Counted from the first letter of the stretch, positions 1 to 9,293 are shown. The stretch: DNA of 64,000 nucleotides from Sphingobium sp. AP50 (GCF_900109095.1 NZ_FNYZ01000001.1:1-64000); one strand, 5' to 3'. Program-made: numbers and translations. Notes: generated by a model from the sequence alone, not told the origin.

Positions 1-185
1 CAACACCCAGCGTCCGCACTCAGGCCTGGCCGGAAAAACCCCGGTCGAGGCCTATCGGCGGATCGCGCAATCAGATCATGGGGGGCATGCCCCCCATGAT
101 CTGATGATCAAACAGGCGGCGTGAACGACAACCGGGATTAGCTTAACTTAGCCGCCAAACTGTCCAAGAAGGCGGGACCACCTCA
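1..185 (+). mobile_element. 3' end of an IS3-type insertion sequence (transposase C-terminus and right end)
   Basis: The frame starting at base 2 and stopping at 122-124 reads NTQRPHSGLAGKTPVEAY near its start, the signature of the C-terminus of IS3/IS481-type rve integrase-fold transposases (N-x-x-RPHS-x-L...TP-x-EAY). The window opens inside the gene, so the DDE catalytic core is not visible. About 60 bases after the stop the sequence closes with GGGACCACCTCA near 174-185, a plausible right terminal inverted repeat; the left end is outside the window, so exact ends are inferred. Confidence 0.6.
71..104. repeat. Perfect 34-base palindrome inside the transposase tail
   Basis: The two 17-base arms, each TCAGATCATGGGGGGCA read inward, are exact reverse complements with no loop. 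The palindrome lies in the last codons of the transposase, 18 bases before its stop. It could act as a bidirectional terminator or protect the element from outside transcription; that role is inferred. Confidence 0.7.
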
Positions 186-308
186 CCGCAAGTCATCCCA
201 ATCACAGCTAGCATAGGCCTAAAGATGCTCATGCCCAATTCCTAGAACAAAGGAAAAGGGTCGTAAATGCCGTGGTGTTAAATCCCTGATCCGACGACCG
301 CATATTGT

Positions 309-554
309 GTGGCACGGATCGCAGGACATAATGACACAGACGGGCAACTGGCTCGACTGGGCGTTGCGATCCGCAGCAAACGCAAGTCGGTAGGGCTATC
401 GCAAGAAGCGTTGGCGGATGCTGCTGGCATAGACCGCTCACACATGGGCAAGATTGAGCGCGGCGAGCGGAATGTCACGTTCCTGAACCTAAGTCGCATC
501 GCCGCCGCTATCCAGCTACGCCCTTCCGAACTTTTGGTGGAAGCGGACCTGTAA
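309..554 (+). CDS. XRE-family helix-turn-helix transcriptional regulator
   Basis: An 81-residue protein that is almost entirely one Cro/C1-type HTH domain: LGVAIRSKRKSVGLSQEALA at about residues 17-36, then AGIDRSHMGKIERGERN, the recognition-helix segment of XRE proteins. It has no second domain. The start is a GTG codon with no strong Shine-Dalgarno sequence. It lies between an IS end and a convergent integrase gene, so it may be a small controller of the integrated element. The target is unknown. The fold assignment is firm; the role is inferred. Confidence 0.85.
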   Translation: MARIAGHNDTDGQLARLGVAIRSKRKSVGLSQEALADAAGIDRSHMGKIERGERNVTFLNLSRIAAAIQLRPSELLVEADL

Positions 555-599
555 CCGACTTTCTCGACAGAAGGCGTCATTCCGACCGCTTGATGCGTG

Positions 600-2114
600 C
601 TACCCTTGCGGCATCGGCAATTTCAGGCCGGGAATGCGGAAGGATGCGATGGCATCGACAAGGACACGCATGGATGGAGCCGCACCGTATTTGTCGGCAG
701 CATCCTTGCCCTCATGTCCTTGGAATTGGCGGCAGACCCGTTCCGGCATACCGGCATCAACGGCATGGGTTTTCCATGTGTGCCGGAAGGAGTGAAAGAC
801 CTTCGCCTTGTCATCAATACCGCAGGCCCGCTTATACCGGCTGAACCACTGGCCCCACTTGTCAGTCAGCTTCATGCCGATACCGATAGGCTGTAGGGCA
901 GGAAAGACCCGTCCCGACTGATCGGGCAGCTTGGTCACATAATCGACAAATCCCATTTCAATCAGCTTGGGATGCAGCGGCACTAAGCGGCTGCTCGCCT
1001 CATTCTTGATTTGATTGGGTAAGGCGTCATCGTCGCCTATGTCGGTAATGTCGATGCACCATGCCTCTTGCCGCTGTTCGGCAGCGTCTATGTAGGCAAC
1101 GCGCTTCACATCACTGACCCGAAGCTGGCCGATTTCTTCCCGTCGCGCCCCCATGAACAGGGCAATGAGCGGCATCCAATATGCAGCCTCCCCATAGCCA
1201 GCCTTCGACCGCTTATCAGCCGTATAGACCGGGCCAGAGAACAGCGCATTGAGGTCATCAATGCTGAAATCCTTGCGCTTCTCGCCCCGCTCACTGACGG
1301 CCATCTTCACATCACGGGCCACGTTGACCGGAACATTATCCTCTTGCGCTGCCCACTCTAGCAGGGTGCGGAGATAGGTCAGCCGGTCCCGCACATTGAT
1401 TTGCGACCGTTTAGGATCGGCAATCAACAACCGTTTATAGGTCATCACATCGGCCTTGGTGATTTGCTCAACGGACTTCCGGCCTATCATGCTGTTGAAC
1501 AGCTTTGCGTCTCGTCAATAGGCATCCTTGCCACGGGGAGACGGCTTGCGCTCCGCAGCCCAGCCATCGACAATATCAGTGTCGAGATAGACGCCCTTGC
1601 CCTTCCCGGCAGGCGTGTCGCCTTGGTACTCTACGGCCTGATGCTGCATTGCCGATCCGCGCTTGAGCATCCGGCCAATGAGCCGTTCTTGCTCAATGTC
1701 GGCCATTTCCCGCTCATGCTGGACTAGCAGTTGCCCAGCCCGAAGAATGTCGGCTGGAGAGGCTTCAATGCTCCTGCCTTCTGCCATCGCATCCATGATC
1801 GGCTCCAGCGCCTCAATCTCAAAGTCTCTGTCATCGGTTGCGGGATCGCTTTCCCATATGACCGACTCGACCTTGGGAATGGGCGGCTTAGATGCAGGCT
1901 TGTCAGCAGCGGCCTTATCCCGGCGCGCTTGATCCAGCAGCTTATGAGCGGCCTTGGTATGATCGGGGATGATTAGCTTCGCGGCGTCCCGGTCCTTTAG
2001 GCTCAGAGACATTTTGATTTCCCGCTTGCCACCCATGAACGGGCGCAAGTCCGCAGGGATGCTCATTCGGAAATAATATACGCCGTTGGGTGTTTTGTGC
2101 AGATAGGAAGACAC
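600..2114 (-). pseudogene. Tyrosine-recombinase integrase interrupted by an in-frame TGA
   Basis: Two open stretches on the minus strand are in the same frame, separated by one TGA (1517-1515) and eight codons reading RDAKLFNS. The upstream part (199 residues) begins MSSYLHKTPNGVYYFRMSIP, the DUF6538-type N-terminus of alphaproteobacterial phage/island integrases. The downstream part carries the catalytic set: Arg in MGARREEIGQL, HSFRH, GHEGKD and the nucleophile context DKYGA. Full length would be about 504 codons, normal for the family. Changing one base of the TGA (to TGG or CGA) restores it. As written, the N-terminal arm-binding part is separated from the catalytic part, so the integrase is probably inactive unless the stop is a sequencing error. 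Confidence 0.85.
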
Positions 2115-2506
2115 GGCTTCGTCCTTCGTACGTTTGTACTAGACGCTTGTGAAAAAGCCTGCAATTCCAATGTTTTCTAGGGATTTCAAGCCCCTAGAAA
2201 AAGTGGTGCCAGAAGAGCTTTCGGCCGGGCGACCTAAGCGATTGATTTCGCAGTAAAATCATAGACTTGCGAAGTCGCCGGGAGCAACTTTAGCATGCTT
2301 TCGATTTGTGGAAAAGGCTGGACGTAGATGGACGGGTCGCCTCTGGTCGCTGCGTTCTTTGATGCGCGTCCGGGCCTGGGACAAAACCGTCGTTCGGGGC
2401 TACCTTGAGGAACGGCAGGTTTCGGAAAAACCAGACCCAAAATCGCCGAAATGATATCGAGGCGCTCGTGCCCGCCGCTTCTGATAGCTGGGATCACATC
2501 GGGCAA
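2115..2506. other. Non-coding region upstream of the integrase, candidate attachment-site end
   Basis: No convincing gene. It holds a perfect 10-base inverted repeat (TTTTCTAGGG at 2173-2182, complement at 2192-2201). Next is TGGTGCCAGAAGAG at about 2204-2217, which reversed resembles the CTCTTCTGGCACCA end of a tRNA gene. Last is one copy of a 130-base repeat. An integrase start next to tRNA-like sequence is the usual layout of an island end; the attachment role is inferred. Confidence 0.45.
2211..2340 (+). repeat. Imperfect 130-base direct repeat, copy A
   Basis: This stretch aligns end to end with 20689-20818 in the same orientation. Shared blocks include AGAAGAGCTTTC at the start, TTGATTTC, GAAGTCGCC, and GTGGAAAAGGCTGGA near the end. 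By eye about three quarters of positions match. Candidate duplicated island end or att remnant. Confidence 0.6.
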
Positions 2507-3058
2507 TTAGCCGCGCCTGCTTCGGTCCTTTAGAAACTCCCACTCCTCGCCGGTGGGTTCCCTGGAAAGAGCATCGTTGCGATATGGGAACCGACCGAAG
2601 CGTGAAATCTCGTCAGAATGGGTTTGCGCAAATGCAAGCAGATCGTCGGCAAACTGCCTCAGCGCCGTGAAGCGTTCGACGCTCTTTTCTTGAAGAACCG
2701 GGTCCTCAGCGTGCATCAGTGGCATGTAGAAGAAATGGCGATGGGCGAAGGAAAGCGTCTCATCAGCGCCGGTTGCAATCCCCTCCAGCGTCAGCTTCTG
2801 AGCTTTGCGATCCTGTGCGAAAGCGCGCGCAGTACCGCGGTAGATGTGCCGGGAAAACTGGTCGAGTACGAGTATTAGAGCGAGGCGGCCCAGAGGGGTA
2901 GCCTGCCAATCATCCAGTATTCCAGCAGATGCTTCATCGTGCAGATGGCCGAACTGGTTACGCACGACCGGGTCGAGCTTTCGGCCGCCTGCGAACCAGT
3001 TCTCCGGGGTCAACTCGCGGAACCAGAAATCCAGAACTTCGGTCTGCCGTTCATCCAT
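2507..3058 (-). CDS. DUF924 family protein
   Basis: A 183-residue soluble protein matching the DUF924 family in length and motifs: VLDFWF near the N-terminus, LILVLDQFSRHIYRG in the middle, and FFYMPLMHAEDPVLQEKSVE. The family is an all-helical, TPR-like fold of unknown biochemical role. The ATG start has AAGGAGAA upstream. It is alone on the minus strand, with an inverted-repeat terminator of the next gene just upstream, so it looks monocistronic. No active site can be named. Confidence 0.88.
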   Translation of the reverse strand: MDERQTEVLDFWFRELTPENWFAGGRKLDPVVRNQFGHLHDEASAGILDDWQATPLGRLALILVLDQFSRHIYRGTARAFAQDRKAQKLTLEGIATGADETLSFAHRHFFYMPLMHAEDPVLQEKSVERFTALRQFADDLLAFAQTHSDEISRFGRFPYRNDALSREPTGEEWEFLKDRSRRG

Positions 3059-3126
3059 CTCTGTTCTTCTCCTTCGCGCCGCTTACAACGTCCGGCACCC
3101 GATCTGGTGTTCGAAGTATGCAGAAA

Positions 3127-3161
3127 GGCCGGATCACCGCCTGCTTGAAGCTGATCCGGCC
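3127..3161 (-). terminator. Intrinsic terminator of the isochorismatase-like gene
   Basis: A perfect 10-base stem (GGCCGGATCA and its complement, 15-base loop) lies about 15 bases past the stop of the minus-strand hydrolase gene. On that strand it is followed by TTTCTGC, a short T tract. Supports an end of transcription here. Confidence 0.7.
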
Positions 3162-3174
3162 TGCATGGGAGGCG

Positions 3175-3792
3175 TCAGGCGATGCCCGCGCCGAGCGCCG
3201 GGAACACGTCGCTGAACAGAAGGCCGATCAGTTGCTGGCCGTCCGGCGTGGACCAGTCCTGCGCGATTTCGGCCATCAAGGTATTGGTCGCGGTGAGTAC
3301 GACGCCGGCGTCGTGCATGCGCTGGCGGGCCAGTTCCTCGGACAGGTCGCTCGGCGAACCCGAGGCATCAAGCACGGCCTGAACCGAAAAGCCTTCGAGG
3401 ACGGCGTCGATCGCCGGGAAGATCAGGCACACGTCGGTGGTGACACCGGCCATGATGAGGTTCTTGCGGCCCGTGGCAAGTACGGCGTCGCGAAAATCGG
3501 GATAGGCCCAGGCGTTGACGACGCCCGGACGCTTCACGCGTGCTTCGTAGGCCTCGGGCAGAATCTCAGCGATCTCGGGCAGGATCGGCCCCTGTGCGTT
3601 CTCTTCCTGGCTAGAGGTAATGACCGTCGGCAGGTTCAGGATCTTTGCCATCTTGGCGAGCGCAATCGACTGCTTGGCGGCAAACCCTGCATCAATGTTC
3701 TTGATCAACTGCATGGTGCCGACCTGATGGTCGATCAGCAGCAGCGCGGTGTCTTGCGCGGTGAAGCGGTCGGGAATGGACGAGGTGGTCAT
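3175..3792 (-). CDS. Isochorismatase-family cysteine hydrolase (YcaC-like)
   Basis: A 205-residue cytosolic hydrolase of the cysteine-hydrolase/isochorismatase superfamily. The triad is visible: Asp in ALLLIDHQVGTM (about residue 18), Lys in VKRPGVVNAW, and the nucleophilic Cys in GVTTDVCLIF (about residue 120). The closest recognisable type is YcaC-like, whose substrates are unknown; isochorismate itself is unlikely. I chose the ATG at 3792 because AAAGGAACC lies seven bases upstream. It is downstream of a pirin gene on the same strand, with a divergent LysR regulator, an arrangement that suggests one regulated pair. Confidence 0.9.
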   Translation of the reverse strand: MTTSSIPDRFTAQDTALLLIDHQVGTMQLIKNIDAGFAAKQSIALAKMAKILNLPTVITSSQEENAQGPILPEIAEILPEAYEARVKRPGVVNAWAYPDFRDAVLATGRKNLIMAGVTTDVCLIFPAIDAVLEGFSVQAVLDASGSPSDLSEELARQRMHDAGVVLTATNTLMAEIAQDWSTPDGQQLIGLLFSDVFPALGAGIA

Positions 3793-3847
3793 TGTAGGTT
3801 CCTTTCTTGTCGATGTTCCGGGAATGGCCCCGGGGCCTTTGCTTGGG

Positions 3848-4666
3848 TCAGATAGAGAGGTGCGATACGCGCCGCATGGCGTCATCCAGAGCCGCAGGCG
3901 TTGCGGTCATGAGGGGACCATGGGCGTAGATTGGTTGCTTGAGCTGCGCGCCGGAGATCAGGACGACTCGAGCCGCTATATCCTGCGTTTCGATCCGAAT
4001 GCGGTCGCCCTCGTCAGATGCGAAGCCTATGGCCTGGGTCTGCGAGAGGGCGGTCGCGCTGATTATTGCTGCGCCTTCAAGCACGATGAGGATGCCGCCC
4101 CAGCCGGCCGGTACGTCGAAGTCATGGGCGACACCCGCTTCCAGCGCGAATTCGGCGATCCGGACCGGCGAGGGCAATGCATCTTCAGCTGCGCCCAGCG
4201 TTGTCCCATCCACGGCTGTCCTGCTTGTCCAACCTTCGCCTGAAGCGTCCTGGACCATTGCGGCAGGAACTGCGAAGGCAGCTTCTGGATCGGCTTGGCT
4301 GGCGGCGGGAAGGTTTACGAAGATCTGCAGCCCCCGCGCCGGCCCGCCGCCCTCGATCGGCGTCTCCTCGTGCATCATCCCGCGCGAGGCCCGGCTCCAG
4401 TGCAGGCCGCCGGGAAGGATATTCTGGACATCGCCCAGACTGTCTCGATTGACGAAGCCGTTAGGCGAGTCTGCGAAAACGTAAGTCACCGCAGAGAAAC
4501 CGGCGTGGGGATGCGGCGGAAAGGTCGGCCCGTTCATCTCGAACCAGTCGATGTTGATGACCGGGTCGATCAGGTTGCCGAAGGCCTGGCGCGGATACTG
4601 CCGCGCCGAAAAGACGTTGCCGTGACGCATCAGCGTCGGAGAATGGATGGAGGAGAACTGGATCAT
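3848..4666 (-). CDS. Pirin family protein
   Basis: A 272-residue bicupin. The N-terminal cupin carries HPHAGFSAVTYVF (about residues 52-64), and further on ASRGMMHEE, the His/Glu metal ligands of pirins. The C-terminal half is the second, usually metal-free barrel (FDVPAGWGGILIVLEGAA). Pirins bind iron and act as redox-sensitive co-regulators, or in some bacteria as quercetinase-like dioxygenases; which applies is not visible. It sits 55 bases upstream of the isochorismatase-like gene and is divergent from a LysR regulator across about 95 bases, so LysR control of the pair is likely. Confidence 0.92.
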   Translation of the reverse strand: MIQFSSIHSPTLMRHGNVFSARQYPRQAFGNLIDPVINIDWFEMNGPTFPPHPHAGFSAVTYVFADSPNGFVNRDSLGDVQNILPGGLHWSRASRGMMHEETPIEGGGPARGLQIFVNLPAASQADPEAAFAVPAAMVQDASGEGWTSRTAVDGTTLGAAEDALPSPVRIAEFALEAGVAHDFDVPAGWGGILIVLEGAAIISATALSQTQAIGFASDEGDRIRIETQDIAARVVLISGAQLKQPIYAHGPLMTATPAALDDAMRRVSHLSI

Positions 4667-4762
4667 GGCGGTTACTCTCGCTTTCGTTGAAACCTATATG
4701 CGCCTGTTCGTGCGCTCCGATAATCCTTGCAGTTGGGAAGGCATTGTTCCATTTTCGGGACG

Positions 4763-5641
4763 ATGAAACCTTCCCTCGACGATCTGGCGTTGCTCGTAGC
4801 CATTACCGACCAAGGCGGGTTCACGGCTGCGGCGAAGGAACTCGGCATTCCCAAATCGACGGTCAGCCGCCGTCTTTCGGACCTCGAAGCCTTGCTGGGC
4901 ACGTCGCTGTTCCGTCGTTCGACGCGCGCACTTTCCCTCACGGACGAAGGGAAGCGGATCTACGAAATGGCCAAGCCTGCTATCCTGGCGGCCGACGAAG
5001 CGGCGCGGGCCATCGCGACACGCGGGCGTGTGGTTGGAGGCCGGGTGACGCTGACGACGACCGCCGCACTGGGACAGTATCTTGTCGCGCCGCATCTGGT
5101 CGCGCTGTCCGAGACCTACTCCGATCTCCAGGTCGAACTGCGCCTGACCGAACGGCGAGTGAACATCGTGAGCGACGGCATCGATCTGGCGGTGCGTATG
5201 GGCGCGCTGGAGGACAGTGATCTGGTTGCCCGTCGCCTTTGCCAGGTAACGCGCCGCCTCGTCGCTTCACGCTCCTATCTCGAACGGGCGGACCTGCCTG
5301 CAGAGCCGGCAGACCTGGGTGCTCACAAGGCAATCCTGACCAGCGCGGCGCTGGATACCTGGCGTTTCGAAGGCGGATGGGACTGCTCAATGCGTTGGTC
5401 GATCGCGGCAGGCAACATGCTGGTTGCGCACCAGCTGGCGCTGATGGGCAACGGGATCGCGCTGTTGCCCGACTTCATGATCGAAGCGGATATCGCCCGG
5501 GGCGATCTGACGGTCGTGCTGAACGAGTTTCCGATGCCGGCAGCCGATGCCTGGATCGTCAGCACGTCGAAGCGATACAAGTCGTTGGCAGTCCAGACTG
5601 TCCTCAACGGTCTGGTGGATGCCGTCGGATCGTACCGCTGA
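4763..5641 (+). CDS. LysR-family transcriptional regulator, divergent from pirin
   Basis: A 292-residue LysR protein. The winged HTH lies at residues 1-60 (MKPSLDDLALLVAITDQGGF, then KSTVSRRLSDLEALLGTSLF). The effector domain runs to the end, with DGIDLAVRMGALEDSDLVAR typical of the DsdC/YafC-like subgroup. I use the ATG at 4763 rather than an upstream in-frame GTG-type start, because LysR proteins begin just before the HTH. It faces the pirin and hydrolase genes and probably regulates them and itself. A fragment of a second LysR gene begins right after its stop. Confidence 0.92.
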   Translation: MKPSLDDLALLVAITDQGGFTAAAKELGIPKSTVSRRLSDLEALLGTSLFRRSTRALSLTDEGKRIYEMAKPAILAADEAARAIATRGRVVGGRVTLTTTAALGQYLVAPHLVALSETYSDLQVELRLTERRVNIVSDGIDLAVRMGALEDSDLVARRLCQVTRRLVASRSYLERADLPAEPADLGAHKAILTSAALDTWRFEGGWDCSMRWSIAAGNMLVAHQLALMGNGIALLPDFMIEADIARGDLTVVLNEFPMPAADAWIVSTSKRYKSLAVQTVLNGLVDAVGSYR

Positions 5642-6043
5642 ATGCGCAGTTTAACTCATGAGCTGCCGGCTTGCCCTTTCGATGGCGCCGATTACGCCAA
5701 TGCAGGCCATAACGGCAAGTTCGAAGGCATCCAGAAGGCGATGGATACGGCGCGGTCGCAGCAGGAGACGCCGTCCGGCACCTTGCGCATCAATGCGTTC
5801 GCGACGGCCGCGCGCGAGATCATGGTGCCGCTGATTTTGGGCTATATGGAGCGCTACCCGCAGGTTCATATCGACCTCGTCACCGAAGGACGGCTGGTCG
5901 ACGTCGTGGCGGCAGGTTTTGATCTGGGACATCGCGGAAGATTCTATCGCTTAAACAACAAACGGCGCGTGTTGGTCGCGACCGATCTCCCCCGAGATCG
6001 CGGAGAGATGGGGCTTTTCCGCCGTTCCCGAATGAGCCGCTGA
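5642..6043 (+). pseudogene. Remnant of a second LysR-type regulator (effector-domain fragment)
   Basis: The middle of this frame (about residues 27-97) is recognisable LysR effector-domain sequence: [20 protein letters not shown], then [20 protein letters not shown] and [11 protein letters not shown]. There is no HTH before it, and after GFDLG the frame turns into unrelated residues. A normal LysR gene is about 900 bases, so this is a truncated core left by deletion or recombination. It abuts the intact LysR gene and ends in a stem-loop. Confidence 0.75.
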
Positions 6044-6072
6044 GCGGCAGGTTCTTATGGAACCTGCCGCTC
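6042..6072. terminator. Perfect stem-loop between convergent genes
   Basis: Arms GAGCGGCAGGTTC and its exact complement (13 bases) enclose a 5-base loop TTATG. It lies between the LysR remnant (plus) and the Nudix gene (minus), so a bidirectional terminator is likely; a T tract is weak on either side. Confidence 0.65.
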
Positions 6073-6099
6073 ACAGTGCCGATGACAGCTAATCAACCA

Positions 6100-6567
6100 T
6101 CAGGAGCGCGCTTCATCTGATTGAGCAAAGCGCTGGAGGAGGGAACGAAGTTCGGCGCTTTCAACCATTTCGGGGATTTGCGCTGCTGAAACCCATTGCC
6201 TCTGCCGGAAATTCATTTCCGGCCAGGTTGGTAATTCCACCGTCACCCGCATCGGAAATGCGTGAACCGGAACCTCTATCGCCGCCCCATAGCCGACCTT
6301 CTTCCGCAGATGATATTTGGCGAACGGCGTCTCTGCGATTGAGCCGATCACACCGGCTTCCTCAAAGGCCTCCCGCGCTGCCGAAGCGTGTGGCAACATG
6401 CCGCTTACAGTTCCCTTTGGCAGAACCCAGCGGCCCTTCCTGCGAGAAGTGACGAGCAAAAGGGAAAGCTGATCCGTCTCATCGAGGCGATAGGGAATGG
6501 CTGCAGACTGAACCTTCTTCATTTGGGCGAGTTTAGCCAGGCCATGTGGGTTCGCTAGCCATATCAT
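6100..6567 (-). CDS. NUDIX hydrolase
   Basis: A 155-residue single-domain Nudix protein that hydrolyses a nucleoside diphosphate linked to another moiety. The Nudix helix is visible at about residues 51-73 (KGTVSGMLPHASAAREAFEE, then AGV). REAFEEAG keeps the metal-binding Glu residues, while the earlier Glu of the consensus is replaced. RKGRWVLPKG precedes it as in the diphosphoinositol-type subgroup. The substrate cannot be assigned. An alternative start is the internal ATG at 6522 (MKKVQ); neither has a good ribosome binding site. The next gene (TonB receptor) is divergent. Confidence 0.88.
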   Translation of the reverse strand: MIWLANPHGLAKLAQMKKVQSAAIPYRLDETDQLSLLLVTSRRKGRWVLPKGTVSGMLPHASAAREAFEEAGVIGSIAETPFAKYHLRKKVGYGAAIEVPVHAFPMRVTVELPTWPEMNFRQRQWVSAAQIPEMVESAELRSLLQRFAQSDEARS

Positions 6568-6585
6568 ACGTGGGTCATCTTTGCC

Positions 6586-6616
6586 TTGACCCTGTAGTTG
6601 CTACAGGCCCTATGAG
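6586..6616 (+). promoter_or_regulatory. MerR-type promoter/operator of the TonB receptor gene
   Basis: TTGACC (6586-6591) and TATGAG (6611-6616) are separated by 19 bases, the overlong spacer typical of MerR-activated promoters. The spacer carries the perfect palindrome CCTGTAGTTGCTACAGG (6591-6607). Nearly the same element occurs in reverse at 9294-9324, next to the MerR gene. This makes an ATG at 6612 impossible as a start and supports a downstream start. Confidence 0.8.
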
Positions 6617-6656
6617 GCGCCCCTTGATCGTAAGTCTGATCGAACAGGGGTTGGCA

Positions 6657-8631
6657 TTGAAGTCTGTTTCTCGAACGCGCCGACCGGCGAACTACGTCCT
6701 CCACTTGCTGCTCTTGGGGGCTGCATGGCCCGCGACGGCCTATGCGCAGGCAGATACCGACGCAGACGGGGAAGAAGAGCCCGAGATCGTCGTGCAGGCG
6801 ACGCGGACGGGCCGGCGCGTGCAGGACGAACCGATCCGTGTGGATGTTGTGAACAGGGAAGAGATCGAGGAGAAGCTCCTCATGCGGCCGGGCAACATCG
6901 CCATGCTGGTCAGCGAGACCCCTGGCGTCAGGGTTCAGACCACGTCGCCTGCGTTGGGGGGGGGCGAATGTACGCATCCAGGGCCTAAAGGGCCGATACA
7001 CCCAAATCCTTGCCGACGGCCTGCCGCTCTATGGCGGGCAGACCCCGTCCATCGGTCTGCTCCAGATTCCCCCTACAGATCTCGGTCAGGTGGAAATCAT
7101 CAAGGGCGCCGCATCGGCTCTCTACGGACCTTCGGCCCTTGGCGGCGTCATCAACCTTGTGTCGCGCCGGCCGGCGAGCGAACCGCAGGGTGAGTTACTG
7201 CTGAACGCGACAAGCCGGAACGGTCAAGACGTCACGGGCTATGTTGCCTCGCCGATCAGCGAGACGTTGAGCGCATCGGTCACGGCAGGCTATGATCGGC
7301 AGAGCCGCCAAGACCTCAACGACGATGGTTGGGCGGATATGCCCGGCTTTGAGCGCTTCACCGTTCGACCCCGGCTTTTCTGGGATGGCGCTGACGGATC
7401 GAAGGCCTTGCTGACCTTCGGCGCAATGGCCGAACAGCGTGACGGGGGCACGATGCCGGGCGCGGCGGCACCGGATGGGCAGCCTTTCGTGCAGGCGCAA
7501 CGCAGCCGCCGATATGATCTGGGTCTGACTGCCGAGACGCCGCTGGAGGGCATTGGCACGCTTCACCTACGTGCGTCCGGCGTGACCCAGTCTCATCGCC
7601 ATCGCTTCGGTGAGACACAAGAGAATGACCGGCACAGGACCGGTCTGGCCGAGGCATCGATCGGCGGAGAGGCCGGTGCGACCACTTGGTTGGCGGGCGT
7701 GGCCATCCAGGCGGATGATTATCGCTCCAAGGCCTATTCTGCCTTCGACTATAGCTACACCGTGCCATCGCTCTTCTTTCAGGGGGAGCAGAAGGTGGCA
7801 GACAGGCTGACCCTTGCGGGCAGCGCGCGGTGGGATGGTCATAGCGACTATGGTTCGCGTGTCAGCCCGCGCCTCTCGGCGCTCTATAAGCCCGGACCGT
7901 GGACAATCCGCGCGTCGCTCGGGCGCGGATTTTATGCACCGACGCCGTTTGTCGAGGAGATCGAGGCGAACGGCTTTTCGCGCCTCGTGCCCTATGCGAA
8001 GTTGAAGGCCGAGGTGGCGGACAGCGCCTCCATCGACTTCGGCTACGTCCATGGCCCGTTGGAAGCCAATGTCAGCCTGTTCGCATCCAACATCGACAAT
8101 GCCGTGCAACTGCAAACGGTCGATTCCAGCCATGTGACGCTTATCAACGCTGCTGGCCTGACGAAGACGCGCGGTGCGGAAGTGCTGATTCGCTACCGTT
8201 GGGATGCAGTCACCCTGACGGGCAGCTATGTTCATGTCGATGCGCGCGAGCCCGACCCTGACGCCGCTGGTCGACGCACGGTCCCCCTGACACCCCGCGA
8301 CAGCGCCGGACTGGTCGCCATGTGGGAAAAGCATGGGCGCGGACGTATTGGGATCGAAGCCTACTACACCGGTCGCCAGTCGCTGGATGACAATCCCTAT
8401 CGCACCCGCAGCCGACCTTATGTCCAGCTTGGCGCCATGGGCGAACTCGTACTGGGCAAGGTCAGCCTGTTCGTGAACGCCGAGAACCTGCTCAATGTCC
8501 GGCAGACCAAATTCGACCCGTTGCTCCTCCGCAGTCGCGCGCCGACAGGTGCGTGGACGGTCGACGCCTGGGCGCCGACCGATGGCTTCGTCCTCAATGG
8601 GGGTGTGCGGTTCCGGTTTGGCGGGGAATAG
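6657..8631 (+). pseudogene. TonB-dependent receptor, frameshifted in a run of nine G
   Basis: An outer-membrane receptor of about 658 residues. I choose TTG at 6657: AGGGG lies six bases upstream and the protein then begins with a clean signal peptide (Arg-rich N-region, LLLLGAAWPATAYAQA). The plug follows (EPEIVVQATRTGRRVQDEPI). At 6956-6964 a run of nine G shifts the frame; with eight G it continues ANVRIQGLKGRYTQILADGL and joins the beta-barrel part (QVEIIKGAASALYGPSALGG) to a C-terminal ...LNGGVRFRFGGE ending in the aromatic-rich barrel strand. The upstream MerR-type promoter and the CDF exporter suggest a metal-related function. The G run may be a sequencing error, a true mutation or phase variation. 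Confidence 0.85.
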
Positions 8632-9262
8632 CATGGCCGTGGTCGAGGCTCTTCAACTCTAACCATGCCTGGCAAATGATCTGCCAACCGCCCGAGACAC
8701 CAAGACCGGCCAGCACCGCTGCGACAGCAATGTCAGGCCAAGCCGTTCCGGTGCCGAAGACGCCCAATGCTGCCGCGACCACGGCGATGTTCCCGATCGC
8801 GTCGTTGCGTGAGCAGATCCAGACCGATCTGCGGTTCGCATCGCCCTCCCGATGCCGCCACAGCATCACGGCGCAGATCAGGTTGGCGACCAGCGCGAGC
8901 ACGCCGATGATGCCCATGGTCTCGGCTGTGGGGAGCGTGCCCTTGGCCGCCATCCACGCCGTGCTGCCGATCACCCAAACGCCCAGGAGCAGAAGCGATA
9001 TGCCTTTGGCGAGGGCAGCGCGGGCGCGCCAGCGCAGCGCGAGTCCGGCAACACCCAGGCTGATGGCATAGTTGGCCGCGTCGCCCAGAAAATCGAGCGC
9101 GTCAGCCTTGAGCGATGCTGATCCTGCCGTGACGCCGGCGACGATTTCGACGCCGAACATCCCGGCGTTGATGATCAGCGCGATCCAGAGCGCGCGGCGC
9201 CAGACGCGATCGTTTGTCTTTCCGCCAGGGTCGGGTGTTCCGCTGCAGCAACCGCCAGCCAT
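8594..9262 (-). CDS. Cation diffusion facilitator (CDF) family metal transporter
   Basis: A 222-residue inner-membrane protein with about six hydrophobic helices. CDF ligand positions are visible: DALDFLGDAANY in TM2 and SRNDAIGNIAV in TM5. The usual C-terminal cytosolic metallochaperone-like domain is missing, and the N-terminus has a GGCCSG cysteine pair. It is probably a divalent metal/proton exporter; the metal is not known. The ATG start has AAAAGGAGATGG just upstream. Its 3' end overlaps the convergent TonB receptor gene by about 40 bases. Transcription starts from a MerR-type promoter shared with the divergent merR-like gene. Confidence 0.88.
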   Translation of the reverse strand: MAGGCCSGTPDPGGKTNDRVWRRALWIALIINAGMFGVEIVAGVTAGSASLKADALDFLGDAANYAISLGVAGLALRWRARAALAKGISLLLLGVWVIGSTAWMAAKGTLPTAETMGIIGVLALVANLICAVMLWRHREGDANRRSVWICSRNDAIGNIAVVAAALGVFGTGTAWPDIAVAAVLAGLGVSGGWQIICQAWLELKSLDHGHAIPRQTGTAHPH

Positions 9263-9293
9263 GTGCCATCTCCTTTTCGCATTGATGGCAGCC

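Noticed and set aside
1515-1517. Selenocysteine codon in the integrase
   Set aside because: No selenoprotein family has Sec in a tyrosine recombinase and no SECIS-like hairpin follows; a point mutation or error is simpler.
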